Numbered from the stretch's first letter, positions 7,648 through 16,646 are shown. The stretch: 47,426 nt of DNA from Fusobacterium mortiferum (GCF_016900045.1 NZ_JACSNP010000013.1:1-47426); one strand, 5' to 3'. Notes: generated by a model from the letters alone, not told the origin. Numbers and translations are program-made.

Positions 7648-8585
7648 TTTTTTTTAAGATGCTCTAGATATTTTTCAATATTGTGTGCTACCTCAGCTCC
7701 ATCAGCCACTGCTGTAACTATCTGTCTTAAATTTTTAGGTCTAATATCGCCAGCAACAAAAACTCCATTGACGTCACTCATTAAATTTTTATCTGTAGGA
7801 ATAAATCCAGCTTCATCAATTTCAACTTTTCCTTTAAATAGTTGACTTTGTGGAGCATAACCTATAAAAACGAAAGTACCAAACGTTTCATCAGTACTTG
7901 CTTGATACTCTGTTATTTCACCGGTACAGTTATTTTTAAATTTAGCACTTCTAGGTAAAAAATCTCCACTTATCTCTAAGATTTCAGTATTAAATTTTAC
8001 CTCTATTTTAGGATGAGTTAAAACTTTATCAGCTATTGATTTAGCACAAGTAAATTCTGGCTCTCTAGCAATTATTGTTACCTTTCTAGCAAATTTTGTT
8101 AAAAATATAGCTTCTTCAGCAGCAGCATAACCAGCTCCTATTACAAATACATCCATATCTGTAAAAAATTCCCCATCACAAGTAGCACAGTAAGCAACTC
8201 CTCTTCCCTCATACTCTTTTTCTCCTATAAATCCAACTTTTCTAGGAGTAGCTCCTGTAGCAATTACAACAGTAAAAGCGTGGTATTCATTAGATTTAGT
8301 TTTTATAATTTTTATGTCATTACTTAAATCTAAGTCAATAACTTCATCACTAAGAAATTCAACACCAAAATTTAAAGCTTGTTGTTTTAGATTTTCAGCA
8401 TACTTAGCTCCAGTTGTTTCAATTATTCCAGGATAATTTACAACTTCATTGGTAACAGTTATTTGACCTCCAGGAATAGATTTTTCAATTATTAGTGTAT
8501 TTAATTTGGCTCTTCCACCATAGATACCGGCTGTAAGTCCAGCTGGACCAGCACCGATTATAATCATATCATATATTTTATTCAT
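7644..8585 (-). CDS. trxB: Thioredoxin-reductase-like flavoprotein (possibly ferredoxin-linked)
   Basis: A 313-aa flavoprotein that reduces thioredoxin-type dithiols. The FAD motif is GAGPAG (residues 11-16). The redox pair is Cys133 and Cys136 in CATCDG. The C-terminal FAD segment is GVFVAGDIR. The second nucleotide-binding region reads VIGAGYAAAEEA followed by TIIAREPEFTCAKS, where NADPH-dependent enzymes have GGGDSAxEE and HRRxxxR. Loss of HRRxxxR is known in clostridial flavin reductases that take electrons from ferredoxin, so the donor here may not be NADPH. The promoter is at 8633-8661. It is a single gene, convergent with the surface protein. Confidence 0.88.
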   Translation of the reverse strand: MNKIYDMIIIGAGPAGLTAGIYGGRAKLNTLIIEKSIPGGQITVTNEVVNYPGIIETTGAKYAENLKQQALNFGVEFLSDEVIDLDLSNDIKIIKTKSNEYHAFTVVIATGATPRKVGFIGEKEYEGRGVAYCATCDGEFFTDMDVFVIGAGYAAAEEAIFLTKFARKVTIIAREPEFTCAKSIADKVLTHPKIEVKFNTEILEISGDFLPRSAKFKNNCTGEITEYQASTDETFGTFVFIGYAPQSQLFKGKVEIDEAGFIPTDKNLMSDVNGVFVAGDIRPKNLRQIVTAVADGAEVAHNIEKYLEHLKKN

Positions 8586-8632
8586 TTTCTCACTTCCATA
8601 CTATTTTTTGTGTTATAACTAAATGTATATTG

Positions 8633-8661
8633 ATTATAAGATTTTAAGTAAGAAAAGTCAA
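8633..8661 (-). promoter_or_regulatory. Promoter of the trxB-like gene
   Basis: On the minus strand, TTGACT (8661-8656), a 17-bp spacer and TATAAT (8638-8633), about 48 bases before the start codon. Confidence 0.75.
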
Positions 8662-8764
8662 CTAATTTTATCATAAATATTAAAGACAATGCTTTTAATT
8701 TAACAATAACAATATTTTTTATTAAACTTATATTATTTATATTATTAAAAAAATAAAAAAACTT

Positions 8765-8793
8765 TTGTAAAAGTATTTATTTTATAGTATAAT
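8765..8793 (+). promoter_or_regulatory. Promoter of the broken recombinase gene
   Basis: TTGTAA (8765-8770), a 17-bp spacer and TATAAT (8788-8793), followed by AGGAGG and ATG 8841. Promoter and ribosome site are intact although the reading frame is not. Confidence 0.65.
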
Positions 8794-8840
8794 ACAAATT
8801 ATAAACTTTTAAAGTTTTTATTATATAAAAAGGAGGAAAA

Positions 8841-9396
8841 ATGATAACTAGAACATTAACAGAAGAGGAGTTAAGAGAAATTTTTTTTATGTAAAAATGG
8901 ATATAGTGATGAAAAAATAAAAATTAGAGCAAACAAACAGATTTATTTAATATTTTTAATTCAACTGAATACTGGATTGAGAGTAGGAGATGTTTTAAGA
9001 TTAAAGAAAAGAAATTTTAATAGTAATTTTCTATATTTAAAGGAGCAAAAAACAGGAAAAATACAAAATAGAAAGATAAATAGAGAGTTAGTTCAAAAAA
9101 TAGAGGAATATTGTTTAGTAAGAGAGTTAGAAAATGAAGAGAATTTATTTGATATAAAGGTAAGATGGGTACAAAGATATATACAGATTATAGCTCAAAT
9201 ATTAGGAATGAGAGATATATCTACCCATAGTTTTAGAAAAACATATGCTCACTTACAATATATAAATAATCAATGTAATATAGAACTAGTGAGAAAACTT
9301 TTAAATCACTCTTCAATTGCTATAACTCAAAGATATTTAGGTATTACAGATGAAGAGGTAAATTTAGCATCAGAAAGATTTAAAATTATTTTCTAA
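8841..9396 (+). pseudogene. Tyrosine recombinase (catalytic domain), frameshifted at T8
   Basis: The frame opens at ATG 8841 after AGGAGG and stops at TAA 8892-8894, just past a run of eight T (8881-8888). Removing one T joins it to the frame that ends at 9396, giving about 184 aa. The joined protein has the catalytic set of a tyrosine recombinase: Arg in TGLRVGD, Lys in KTGK, HSFRKT, LNHSS, and Tyr in QRYLGI. It lacks a SAM-like core-binding domain of normal size. Possible explanations are a decayed gene, a sequencing error, or slippage at T8. The conserved residues argue that the break is recent or tolerated. Confidence 0.8.
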
Positions 9397-9402
9397 AATC
9401 TA

Positions 9403-9431
9403 TTTACAAAATTAAATTTTGATAGTATATA
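9403..9431 (+). promoter_or_regulatory. Promoter of the HU gene
   Basis: TTTACA (9403-9408), a 17-bp spacer and TATATA (9426-9431), which overlaps a TATAAT at 9430-9435. Confidence 0.55.
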
Positions 9432-9468
9432 TAATATTAACAAAAGAACATCAATAGGAGGGATTACA

Positions 9469-9741
9469 ATGACAAAGAAAGAATTTATAGATTTATATGC
9501 TGAAAAAGGAAATTTAACTAAAAAAGAAGCTGAAAAAGGTATCAATCTTTTTCTTGCAAGTGTGGAAGAGGCTTTAGTTAAAGGAGAAGAGGTTTCTTTT
9601 GTTGGTTGGGGAAAATGGGAGATAGTAGAGAGAGCTGGTAGAGATGTAAGAAATCCTAGAACAAAAGAAATTATAAAGATCGAGCCTAAAAAAATAGTTA
9701 AGTTTAAAACTGGAAAAATATTGGCTGATAAAATTAAATAG
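9469..9741 (+). CDS. HU-family histone-like DNA-binding protein
   Basis: A 90-aa protein of standard HU length that binds and bends DNA as a dimer. It begins with MTKKEFIDLYAEKGNLTKKEAEKG, typical of the dimerising helices. It has the arm region GKWEIVERAGRDVRNPRTKE with the conserved Arg-Asn-Pro tip, followed by the IKFKTGK-type close (here VKFKTGKILADKI). It is monocistronic, with its own promoter and a strong terminator. It sits next to a broken recombinase, but HU is usually a chromosomal housekeeping gene, so linkage need not mean a joint role. Confidence 0.95.
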   Translation: MTKKEFIDLYAEKGNLTKKEAEKGINLFLASVEEALVKGEEVSFVGWGKWEIVERAGRDVRNPRTKEIIKIEPKKIVKFKTGKILADKIK

Positions 9742-9746
9742 TTTTC

Positions 9747-9773
9747 AAAAAACCTGTATTTTACAGGTTTTTT
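9747..9773 (+). terminator. Terminator of the HU gene
   Basis: AAAAAACCTGTA (9747-9758), loop TTT, TACAGGTTTTTT (9762-9773). It works in both directions. Confidence 0.9.
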
Positions 9774-9854
9774 CTTTAGTATTTTTTTAATTTGTGATAT
9801 AATTCTACATATAAAATAGGGGGATGATATTTAATCAGTTATAGAGGTGAAATT

Positions 9855-11438
9855 TTGAGAGTAAGTATTAATAATATTATTATTTCATTAGGAAAAGATC
9901 AAGAGAAAGAGATAATAAAAGAGATAGAAAAAAGGGGAGTAAAGAGAAATAATATAAAAAGTATTATCTGGAGTAAAAGATCTATTGATAGTAGAAAGAA
10001 ACCAGATATTAAGTTGATATATAATTTAGAGGTAGAATTGAATAAACCAATTGATATTACAACTTTAAATAATATATCTTTAGCTAAAGATGTAGAAAAG
10101 GTAAATAGAGAGCCAATTAGTTCAATAGAAAAAGAGGTAGCAATAATTGGAGCTGGACCTGCTGGTCTTTTTGCTGCTCTTAGATTGGCTGAATATGGAT
10201 TTACTCCTATTGTGTTTGAAAGAGGAGAAGAGGTAGATAAAAGAGATATTACAACAGAGAACTTTGTTAAAAACTCTATTTTAAATCCAAATTCTAATAT
10301 ACAGTTTGGAGAAGGTGGAGCTGGAACATATTCTGATGGAAAATTGAATACAAGAATAAAGAGTGAATATATGGATAAAATATTTGAAACTTTAGTTGAA
10401 TGTGGAGCTCCCTCAAATATATTATGGGATTATAAACCACATGTTGGAACCGACATTTTAAAAGTTGTTGTTAAAAATATGAGAGAGAAAATAAAATCAT
10501 TAGGTGGGAAATTCTTTTTTAACCATAAGCTTGAGAATTTACATATAAAGGATGGAAAAGTAATTGGAATCGATATAATAAACTCAGTTGGAGAACTTGA
10601 ATTTCATCCCTTTAAATCTGTAATATTAGCTATTGGGCATTCGGCAAGAGATACCTATAGAATGTTACATAAAAATGGAGTGCATATGGAAAGTAAGCCT
10701 TTTGCTATAGGAGCTAGAATTGAACATCCTAGATGTGATATAGATAGAATGCAGTATGGTAAATTTGCCGATAATGAACTTTTAGGATCAGCAACTTATA
10801 GTGTAACATATAATAACAGGGCAGAGGAAAGAGGAGTCTTTTCTTTCTGTATGTGCCCAGGAGGAGTTATAGTAAATGCTTCATCAGAGCTTAATACTTC
10901 ATTAGTCAATGGAATGAGCTATTCTCAAAGAGATGGAAGATTTTCTAACTCAGCTATTGTTGTAGGAGTTAAGGAGAATGACTTTGGAAGTCATCTGTTT
11001 GCTGGTATGGAGTTTCAAGAAAAATTAGAGAGAAAAACTTATGAATTAGGACAAGGGTATGGAGCTTTATATCAAGGAGTTTTAGATTTTATAGGAAATA
11101 GAAAGACTAGCCATGAGATAGAGAGTAGTTATGAAATGAAAAAAACATCATATAATCTAAATGAGTTTTTCCCAGAAGTAATAGTTGATAATATGAAATC
11201 TGCTTTTCAATATTGGAGTAAAAATCCTATGTTTATATCACCAAATGCTAACCTTATAGCTCCAGAGACAAGAACTTCTGCTCCTGTAAGAATAGTAAGG
11301 GACATAACAGGAATGTCTATCAATGTTCAAGGACTTTATCCAATAGGAGAGGGAGCTGGATATGCTGGTGGAATAACTAGTGCTGGTGTAGATGGTGTAA
11401 AAATTGTTGATTTAGCTTTCACTAGGATAAAAGCTTAA
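9855..11438 (+). CDS. FAD-dependent oxidoreductase of the COG2509 type
   Basis: A 527-aa flavoprotein. The N-terminal 85 residues form a small domain common to this family. The FAD motif VAIIGAGPAGLFAALRLAEYG follows, then NIQFGEGGAGTYSDGKLNTR and the C-terminal YPIGEGAGYAGGITSAGVDG. These blocks define an uncharacterised dehydrogenase family that is widespread in anaerobes; no substrate is known to me. The start is TTG 9855, chosen because GAGGTGA lies at the right distance and no ATG is near. It is the first gene of a run with the alcohol dehydrogenase, 24 bases downstream. Confidence 0.88.
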   Translation: MRVSINNIIISLGKDQEKEIIKEIEKRGVKRNNIKSIIWSKRSIDSRKKPDIKLIYNLEVELNKPIDITTLNNISLAKDVEKVNREPISSIEKEVAIIGAGPAGLFAALRLAEYGFTPIVFERGEEVDKRDITTENFVKNSILNPNSNIQFGEGGAGTYSDGKLNTRIKSEYMDKIFETLVECGAPSNILWDYKPHVGTDILKVVVKNMREKIKSLGGKFFFNHKLENLHIKDGKVIGIDIINSVGELEFHPFKSVILAIGHSARDTYRMLHKNGVHMESKPFAIGARIEHPRCDIDRMQYGKFADNELLGSATYSVTYNNRAEERGVFSFCMCPGGVIVNASSELNTSLVNGMSYSQRDGRFSNSAIVVGVKENDFGSHLFAGMEFQEKLERKTYELGQGYGALYQGVLDFIGNRKTSHEIESSYEMKKTSYNLNEFFPEVIVDNMKSAFQYWSKNPMFISPNANLIAPETRTSAPVRIVRDITGMSINVQGLYPIGEGAGYAGGITSAGVDGVKIVDLAFTRIKA

Positions 11439-11462
11439 TATAAAAAATAGGGAGGGATTAAT

Positions 11463-12635
11463 ATGAAAAATTTTAATTACAATATTCCTACAAAAGTTCT
11501 TTTTGGAAAAGGAAAAGTTAAAGAGGTAGGAAAAGAAGCAAAAAAATATGGAGATAAAGTTTTATTGGTTTATGGTAAAGGTAGTGTTAAAAAGAGTGGA
11601 CTTTTTGATATAGTGGTAAATAGTTTAAAAGATGCTGGAATACATATCTATGAACTTCCAAATATAGATCCTAATCCGAGAATAGATTCTGTATATCAAG
11701 GTGCAGAGTTATGTAGAAAAGTGGGAATAAATCTTATAATTGCAATGGGTGGTGGAAGTGTTATAGATTGTTCAAAGGCTATTGCAGCACAAGCTAACTA
11801 TTGTGGAGATGTTTGGCAAGATTTATATGTAGAACAAAAGTTAGATACATTAACTTCTGCTTTACCAATAGCTTCTATTCTTACACTTGCTGCTACTGGA
11901 AGTGAAATGAATGGAAATAGTGTTATTTCAAATATGCATACTAATCAAAAATTATCAATAGGGCATGATATATTAAGACCAGTATTTTCTATTTTAGATC
12001 CAGAATATACTTTTACTGTAAATAAATATCATACAGCTGCTGGAATAGTAGACATATTAAGCCATCTGTTTGAACAATACTTTACTCCTGACCACGAAGG
12101 GTATTTACAAAATCGTATGATGGAAGCTATGATGAAAACAGTTATTGAGTATGGACCAATAGCTTATAATGAACTAGATAACTATGAAGCTAGAGCAAAT
12201 CTTATGTGGACAAGTTCTCTTGCTCTAAACGGTATGGTATCTTATGGAAAAGTGGAAACTGATTGGGCAACTCATGGAATGGAACATGAGCTAAGTGCTT
12301 TTTATGATATTACTCATGGAGTTGGACTTGGAATACTTACACCATATTGGATGAAATATGTTTTATCAGAGGATAATGTACATAGATTTGTGGAGTATGG
12401 AAAAAACGTATGGAAGATACATGGACACGATAATATGGAAATAGCAAATAAAGCTATAGATAAAACTAGAGAATTCTTTAACTCTTTAAATATTCCTCAA
12501 ACTTTAAGAGAAGTAGGAATTGATGATAGTAAATTAGAAAAGATGGCAGAGCAAGCTACAATATTTGGGGCTATTGGAACTATGAAAAAATTATATAAGG
12601 AAGATGTTTTAGCTATTTATAAAATGGCTTTATAA
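11463..12635 (+). CDS. Iron-containing alcohol dehydrogenase, butanol-dehydrogenase type
   Basis: A 390-aa group III metal-dependent alcohol dehydrogenase that interconverts aldehydes and alcohols with NAD(P)H. The nucleotide-binding loop is MGGGSVIDCSKAIA. Metal ligands are in VDILSHLFEQ and ATHGMEHELSAFYDITHGVGLG. Length and the PRIDSVYQGAELCRK segment match the BdhA/YqhD subgroup, so NADPH-linked reduction of short aldehydes is likely. The precise substrate is not readable. The ribosome site is GGGAGG before ATG 11463. Probably co-transcribed with the FAD oxidoreductase and the genes after it. Confidence 0.92.
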   Translation: MKNFNYNIPTKVLFGKGKVKEVGKEAKKYGDKVLLVYGKGSVKKSGLFDIVVNSLKDAGIHIYELPNIDPNPRIDSVYQGAELCRKVGINLIIAMGGGSVIDCSKAIAAQANYCGDVWQDLYVEQKLDTLTSALPIASILTLAATGSEMNGNSVISNMHTNQKLSIGHDILRPVFSILDPEYTFTVNKYHTAAGIVDILSHLFEQYFTPDHEGYLQNRMMEAMMKTVIEYGPIAYNELDNYEARANLMWTSSLALNGMVSYGKVETDWATHGMEHELSAFYDITHGVGLGILTPYWMKYVLSEDNVHRFVEYGKNVWKIHGHDNMEIANKAIDKTREFFNSLNIPQTLREVGIDDSKLEKMAEQATIFGAIGTMKKLYKEDVLAIYKMAL

Positions 12636-12687
12636 AAAAAATTAAAAGATATAAAAAAATAATTATTAAATATAGGGAGCTGATATT

Positions 12688-13395
12688 ATGAGTTACAATG
12701 ATTATTTTGGAAAAAATGTAACAAATATAAGCACAGAAGTAAGTAATACTTTTGTAAGAAAAGTGATATTAAATATGATAGGAGGACTATTAGTGACTAC
12801 ATTGGTTCCTATCTATGTATTTTTTATTAATCAAGGTTTGATGTATACTTTAGCTAAATATTTAAATATTGTAGCTTTAGGAGAAATAGTTTTAGTTTTT
12901 GTATTAACTTTAGGTTTGAAAAAGATGTCATCTGGTACTGCTAGACTTTTATTTTATATATATGCACTAATGAATGGAATACTACTTTCAAGCTTAACTT
13001 TTATTTTTCAACCAGTATCTATACTATATACTTTAGCGGTTACGATTATTATGTTTGTAGTAATCGGAATATATGGTTATACTACAAAAGAAGATTTAAC
13101 AAAATATGGAAATTTCTTAACTACAGGATTAATAACTATTATTATAATTTCATTAATTAATTTTTTTGTGAAAGCACCAATGCTATATTGGATAGGGACT
13201 ATATTAGGAGTGGTAATATTTTCAGCACTAATAGCTTTTGATATTAATAGAATAAAAGGTATTGCTTCTGATATGGTTGGTAATGATGAGGAAACAATGA
13301 AAAAATTAGGTATAATTGGAGCTTTAAATTTATATCTAGATTTTATTAATCTATTCCTGTATTTATTAAGAATTTTTGGAAAGAAAAGAGATTAG
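12688..13395 (+). CDS. Bax inhibitor-1/YccA family membrane protein
   Basis: A 235-aa inner-membrane protein with seven hydrophobic segments and the family's charged C-terminus. The segments TVAVTIIMFVVIGIYGYTTK-like and IFSALIAFDINRIKG match the BI-1/YccA fold, where the conserved Asp pair may gate ions. Here the Asp in FDINRIK and the one in LYLDFINLFLYLLRIFG are present. The bacterial role is uncertain; YccA is known to modulate FtsH in E. coli. It lies 52 bases after the alcohol dehydrogenase and 9 bases before a beta-barrel gene. Confidence 0.9.
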   Translation: MSYNDYFGKNVTNISTEVSNTFVRKVILNMIGGLLVTTLVPIYVFFINQGLMYTLAKYLNIVALGEIVLVFVLTLGLKKMSSGTARLLFYIYALMNGILLSSLTFIFQPVSILYTLAVTIIMFVVIGIYGYTTKEDLTKYGNFLTTGLITIIIISLINFFVKAPMLYWIGTILGVVIFSALIAFDINRIKGIASDMVGNDEETMKKLGIIGALNLYLDFINLFLYLLRIFGKKRD

Positions 13396-13404
13396 GTGTA
13401 AGTT

Positions 13405-14310
13405 ATGAAAAAGTATTTTGGAATCATTTTTTTATTAACCTCTTCTCTCCTACTTGCAAAAGAAAATTTTAATAATATGGGAGAGATACATAGTAAAATA
13501 TTATCAAATAGAGGTAAAGAACAATTCAGAAAGAATATAATATTTAAAAAATTTGAAAGATCTGGGTATAGTAATAGTAATCAATATTTAGAGTATATTG
13601 GTGAGATAGAAAATAGATATGATAATGATTTATCTGAATATGATGTTAAGACAAAGGGATTTATGATGGGAACAAATAGTAATCTACTCTCTAATCCTAA
13701 TACATATATCGGAGTAGGATTTGGATATTTAAAATCAAAAGTAGATTATCATAATGAAGATGGAAAAATTAGAACTTATGGAATTGATTACTATATTGGA
13801 CAAAACATTGATAATTGGTTATTTATAGGGAAAGCTGGGTATAGTGAAAGTAAAAATAGCTACGAAGATTATAGATATAGAACAAAAGATTACTCTCTAG
13901 GAGTAGAGGGAGGCTATATGTACTCTTTAGGAGAAAAGAGTATTGTCTATCCATATTTAGCTTTTGATTGGAACCAATATACAATGAAGGCTCATAATGA
14001 TATTAAAGATAACGAAGATAGAGTAGGAAGTGGAGCTATTGGAATAACATATGCTCAAGAGCTTGGAGAAAAGTTTTTACTTACTACATCTGGAGAATGG
14101 AATTATGATTTTTCTGAAAGAAAAGAAATTAAAATTAATGATGGAAGCAAAATAAAAGGATTGGAAGTAGGAAGAGAGACAGGAGTATTTAATATTAAAC
14201 TTGGATATTATGTTGATCCTGATTTTTTAGTTAGCTTAGGATATAGTAGTTTTTTAAATAAAAATTATTATTATGATATGTTTACCTTTACTCTTTCACA
14301 TAACTTCTAA
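13405..14310 (+). CDS. Outer-membrane beta-barrel protein, autotransporter-barrel-like
   Basis: A 301-aa protein with a signal peptide (MKKYFGIIFLLTSSLLLAKE). From about residue 60 to the end there are alternating-residue strands with tight Asp/Asn turns. Examples are NTYIGVGFGYLKSK, NWLFIGKAGYSES and DFLVSLGYSSF. It ends TFTLSHNF, so the last residue is Phe, the usual BAM signal. The size fits a 10-12 strand barrel without a passenger, resembling the autotransporter translocator fold. The ligand or role is unknown. It is the last gene of its run; a consensus promoter starts at the base after its stop codon. Confidence 0.8.
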   Translation: MKKYFGIIFLLTSSLLLAKENFNNMGEIHSKILSNRGKEQFRKNIIFKKFERSGYSNSNQYLEYIGEIENRYDNDLSEYDVKTKGFMMGTNSNLLSNPNTYIGVGFGYLKSKVDYHNEDGKIRTYGIDYYIGQNIDNWLFIGKAGYSESKNSYEDYRYRTKDYSLGVEGGYMYSLGEKSIVYPYLAFDWNQYTMKAHNDIKDNEDRVGSGAIGITYAQELGEKFLLTTSGEWNYDFSERKEIKINDGSKIKGLEVGRETGVFNIKLGYYVDPDFLVSLGYSSFLNKNYYYDMFTFTLSHNF

Positions 14311-14339
14311 TTGACAAAAATATATTAATTTGTTATAAT
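14311..14339 (+). promoter_or_regulatory. Consensus promoter of a candidate small RNA
   Basis: TTGACA (14311-14316), a 17-bp spacer and TATAAT (14334-14339). Both hexamers match the sigma-70 consensus exactly. The next rightward gene is 1.4 kb away. Confidence 0.8.
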
Positions 14340-14345
14340 GATTTT

Positions 14346-14395
14346 AACAACCCTTGGGAAGCTACCTATATGGACTAGGTGGCTTTTCTTTTTTT
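14346..14395 (+). ncRNA. Candidate ~50-nt RNA ending in a strong terminator
   Basis: A start about 7 bases after the TATAAT gives a transcript with CCCTTGGG and then a 10-bp stem, 14359-14368 with 14376-14385 (one wobble pair). The loop is TATGGAC, followed by a long T-tract. There is no start codon with a ribosome site inside. The hairpin could also serve as terminator of the beta-barrel gene, since none lies between that stop codon and the promoter. I do not recognise the RNA. Confidence 0.55.
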
Positions 14396-14432
14396 ATTTT
14401 TTAAAATTGTTATCTAACTATTTCTAATAAAA

Positions 14433-14463
14433 AAATCCTCAGTAGTAATTTACTGAAGATTTT
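14433..14463 (-). terminator. Terminator of the Fic pseudogene
   Basis: On the minus strand, AAATCTTCAGTA and TACTGAGGATTT form a stem with one wobble pair, followed by a T-run. Confidence 0.7.
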
Positions 14464-14475
14464 ACGTATTTATTA

Positions 14476-15557
14476 TTAATCCAATATTTCTTTAAGTGTA
14501 TTACTAATAATTCTTGTTAGAGGTTTTTTTGAGTTTAAAGTAATCAAATCTAACGTTACTAAATTATCTAAATGACGTCTTAAAGTTTGAATACTTTTTA
14601 TCTCTTTTACATATTTCAGTAGCTCTTTATCAGGTAATGGATTTTCTTTGGCAAAAATATAGTTTTGAATATATATAAACAATATATTACATTCAACTTT
14701 TGGAAGGTTATGAGAACTTTCTATATTTTCTATATATTTTTTTGCATAATTAAGTTTTAATATCTTATACTTAAGCATCTGTATAATACTTTCTTGACCA
14801 TTAACAATAAAATTTAACATTCCAATTACAAAGAATGTTACTTCTCCATAATTTTTTATTTTTGAAGTATTTAAGAAAAGTTCAGCATATTTTTTTCTAT
14901 CTTCAAATATTGAATAAGAAAGAGATAAACCTGTATAAATATCTACTTTTCTTGCTAAATACATAGAGAAAAGAAACCTTCCAAATCTTCTATTTCTATC
15001 ATAGAACGGATGGATATATTCAAAATAATAATGAACAATAGAAGCTTTCAATAAAGATGGGATATCCTTCCTATTCATAAACTTAATTAAGTCATTAATA
15101 TGTTCTACTATAGTTTCTTCTGAAGGGTCTCCACTATGTATATTACTAGCTCCATTTGAAACATTTATTCTTCCTTTTCTAAATAAAGTTCCATCTAATT
15201 TATTTTCTGGATTTTTTAAAATATCCTCTGAGAATATATCATCATACATTTTTCTTATCTGTTCTGGAGAATCAATATTTTCAATATTATTTAATATAAT
15301 CTGAGTGTATTTATTAACAATACCAGAGTAACGAGTAGTTTTCTTTTCAAAAATATTTTTTCTTGTAGAAGATTAATTTCGTTTATAGGTAAACAGAATA
15401 AAGAATATTGCTCTTTTATTACTCTTTCTCTTCTTAATATAGGATAAATTTTTAATTCGGTATTATAAGTACAACAATTCTCAATTCTTTTTTGATATTC
15501 TTCAACTACATTTTCTCCTTTAAAATGTAATTTTTCTAAACTTTCATATTGAACCAT
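14476..15557 (-). pseudogene. Fic-family protein, frameshifted and with an altered active site
   Basis: The frame opens at ATG 15557 after AGGAGG and shifts in the A/T-run area 15349-15361. It continues in another frame to a stop at 14476. With one extra base at the A6 run (15356-15361, minus strand), the joined product is about 360 aa. Its N-terminal region, Fic core and C-terminal winged-helix-like part resemble Fic family proteins. The core motif reads HPFYDRNRRFGR where the family has HPFxDGNGRxxR, so both glycines are Arg (AGA for GGA). Frameshift and motif loss together suggest a dead AMP-transferase gene. Confidence 0.8.
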
Positions 15558-15748
15558 TTTATAAAAACCTCCTATATTATATTTATTGTTATATTATACT
15601 ATACTTTATAGCAAAATAATATCAAAAAGTCAAATTACCTAATTAACCTTAATCCATCATCTAATTAGAACTTTTAGAATAGATTAAAAATTAATATTCC
15701 TCTCTGCTCCAATTTATGATATAATTAGTATAAGATAAAGGAGTGGTT

Positions 15749-16630
15749 ATGGAAAAGAAAGTTGAAACAAGAGAAGATAGAGTAAAAAACAAGTGGATTG
15801 GAGCTCACGTATCTATAACTGGTGGTGTATTTAATGCTCCAATAAATGCTAATAAAATAGGAGCAAGAGCATTTGCACTATTTACTAAAAATCAGAGAAG
15901 ATGGGAAGCAAAGCCCTTGACAGAAGAGGATATAATGGAGTTTAAAAATAATCTAAAAAAATATGGATATTCTCCAGAATATATATTACCTCACGATAGT
16001 TATCTTATTAATTTAGGAGCTGAAGATTTAGAGAAAAGAGAAAAATCTTTAAATGCTTTTATTGATGAAATAAGAAGGTGTGAACAATTAGGCTTAAAAT
16101 ATCTTAATACTCATCCTGGAAGTCATCTTAATGAAATAAGTGAAGAAAAGTGTATAGAAAATATAGCTGACTCCATAAATAAGGCTTTAGCTATAACAAA
16201 AGATGTAGTTGTTGTACTAGAAAATACAGCAGGACAAGGTTCTAATATGGGTTATAAATTTTCGCATATAGGTAAGATTATAGATAAAATAGAGGATAAA
16301 AGCAGAATAGGAGTTTGTTTAGATACTTGTCATACTTTGGCAGGAGGATATGAGTTAAAAGATGAAAATGGATACAATAAAACTATGGAGGAGTTTGAGA
16401 AAGAGATAGGATTTAAATATCTTAGAGGAATTCATTTAAATGACTCAAAATTTGATACTGGAAGTAAAAAGGATAGGCATGACAGTATAGGAAAAGGAGT
16501 TTTAGGTGAAGAATTTTTTATTAGATTTATGAATGATAAAAGATTTGATAATATCCCAATAATTTTAGAAACTATCGATGACACTATTTGGAAAGAGGAA
16601 ATAGAATATTTATATAGCTTGATTAAATAA
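15749..16630 (+). CDS. nfo: Endonuclease IV (apurinic/apyrimidinic)
   Basis: A 293-aa zinc-dependent AP endonuclease of base-excision repair that cuts 5' to abasic sites. It has the TIM-barrel motifs of the family: GAHVSITGG, LNTHPGSHL, CLDTCHTLAGGY, GIHLNDSKFDTGSKKDRHDSIGKG and PIILET. These carry the His, Glu and Asp zinc ligands. ATG 15749 is preferred over the in-frame GTG 15743, because AAAGGAG ends at that GTG and is well spaced from the ATG. A nitroreductase gene follows after 16 bases. Confidence 0.97.
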   Translation: MEKKVETREDRVKNKWIGAHVSITGGVFNAPINANKIGARAFALFTKNQRRWEAKPLTEEDIMEFKNNLKKYGYSPEYILPHDSYLINLGAEDLEKREKSLNAFIDEIRRCEQLGLKYLNTHPGSHLNEISEEKCIENIADSINKALAITKDVVVVLENTAGQGSNMGYKFSHIGKIIDKIEDKSRIGVCLDTCHTLAGGYELKDENGYNKTMEEFEKEIGFKYLRGIHLNDSKFDTGSKKDRHDSIGKGVLGEEFFIRFMNDKRFDNIPIILETIDDTIWKEEIEYLYSLIK

Positions 16631-16646
16631 TAAGGGAGGCTTTAAT

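Noticed and set aside
8892..8976. A separate short recombinase starting at TTG 8977
   Set aside because: The conserved residues continue upstream of TTG 8977 in the same frame to the T8 run, and there is no ribosome site before 8977. One frameshifted gene from ATG 8841 explains the data better.
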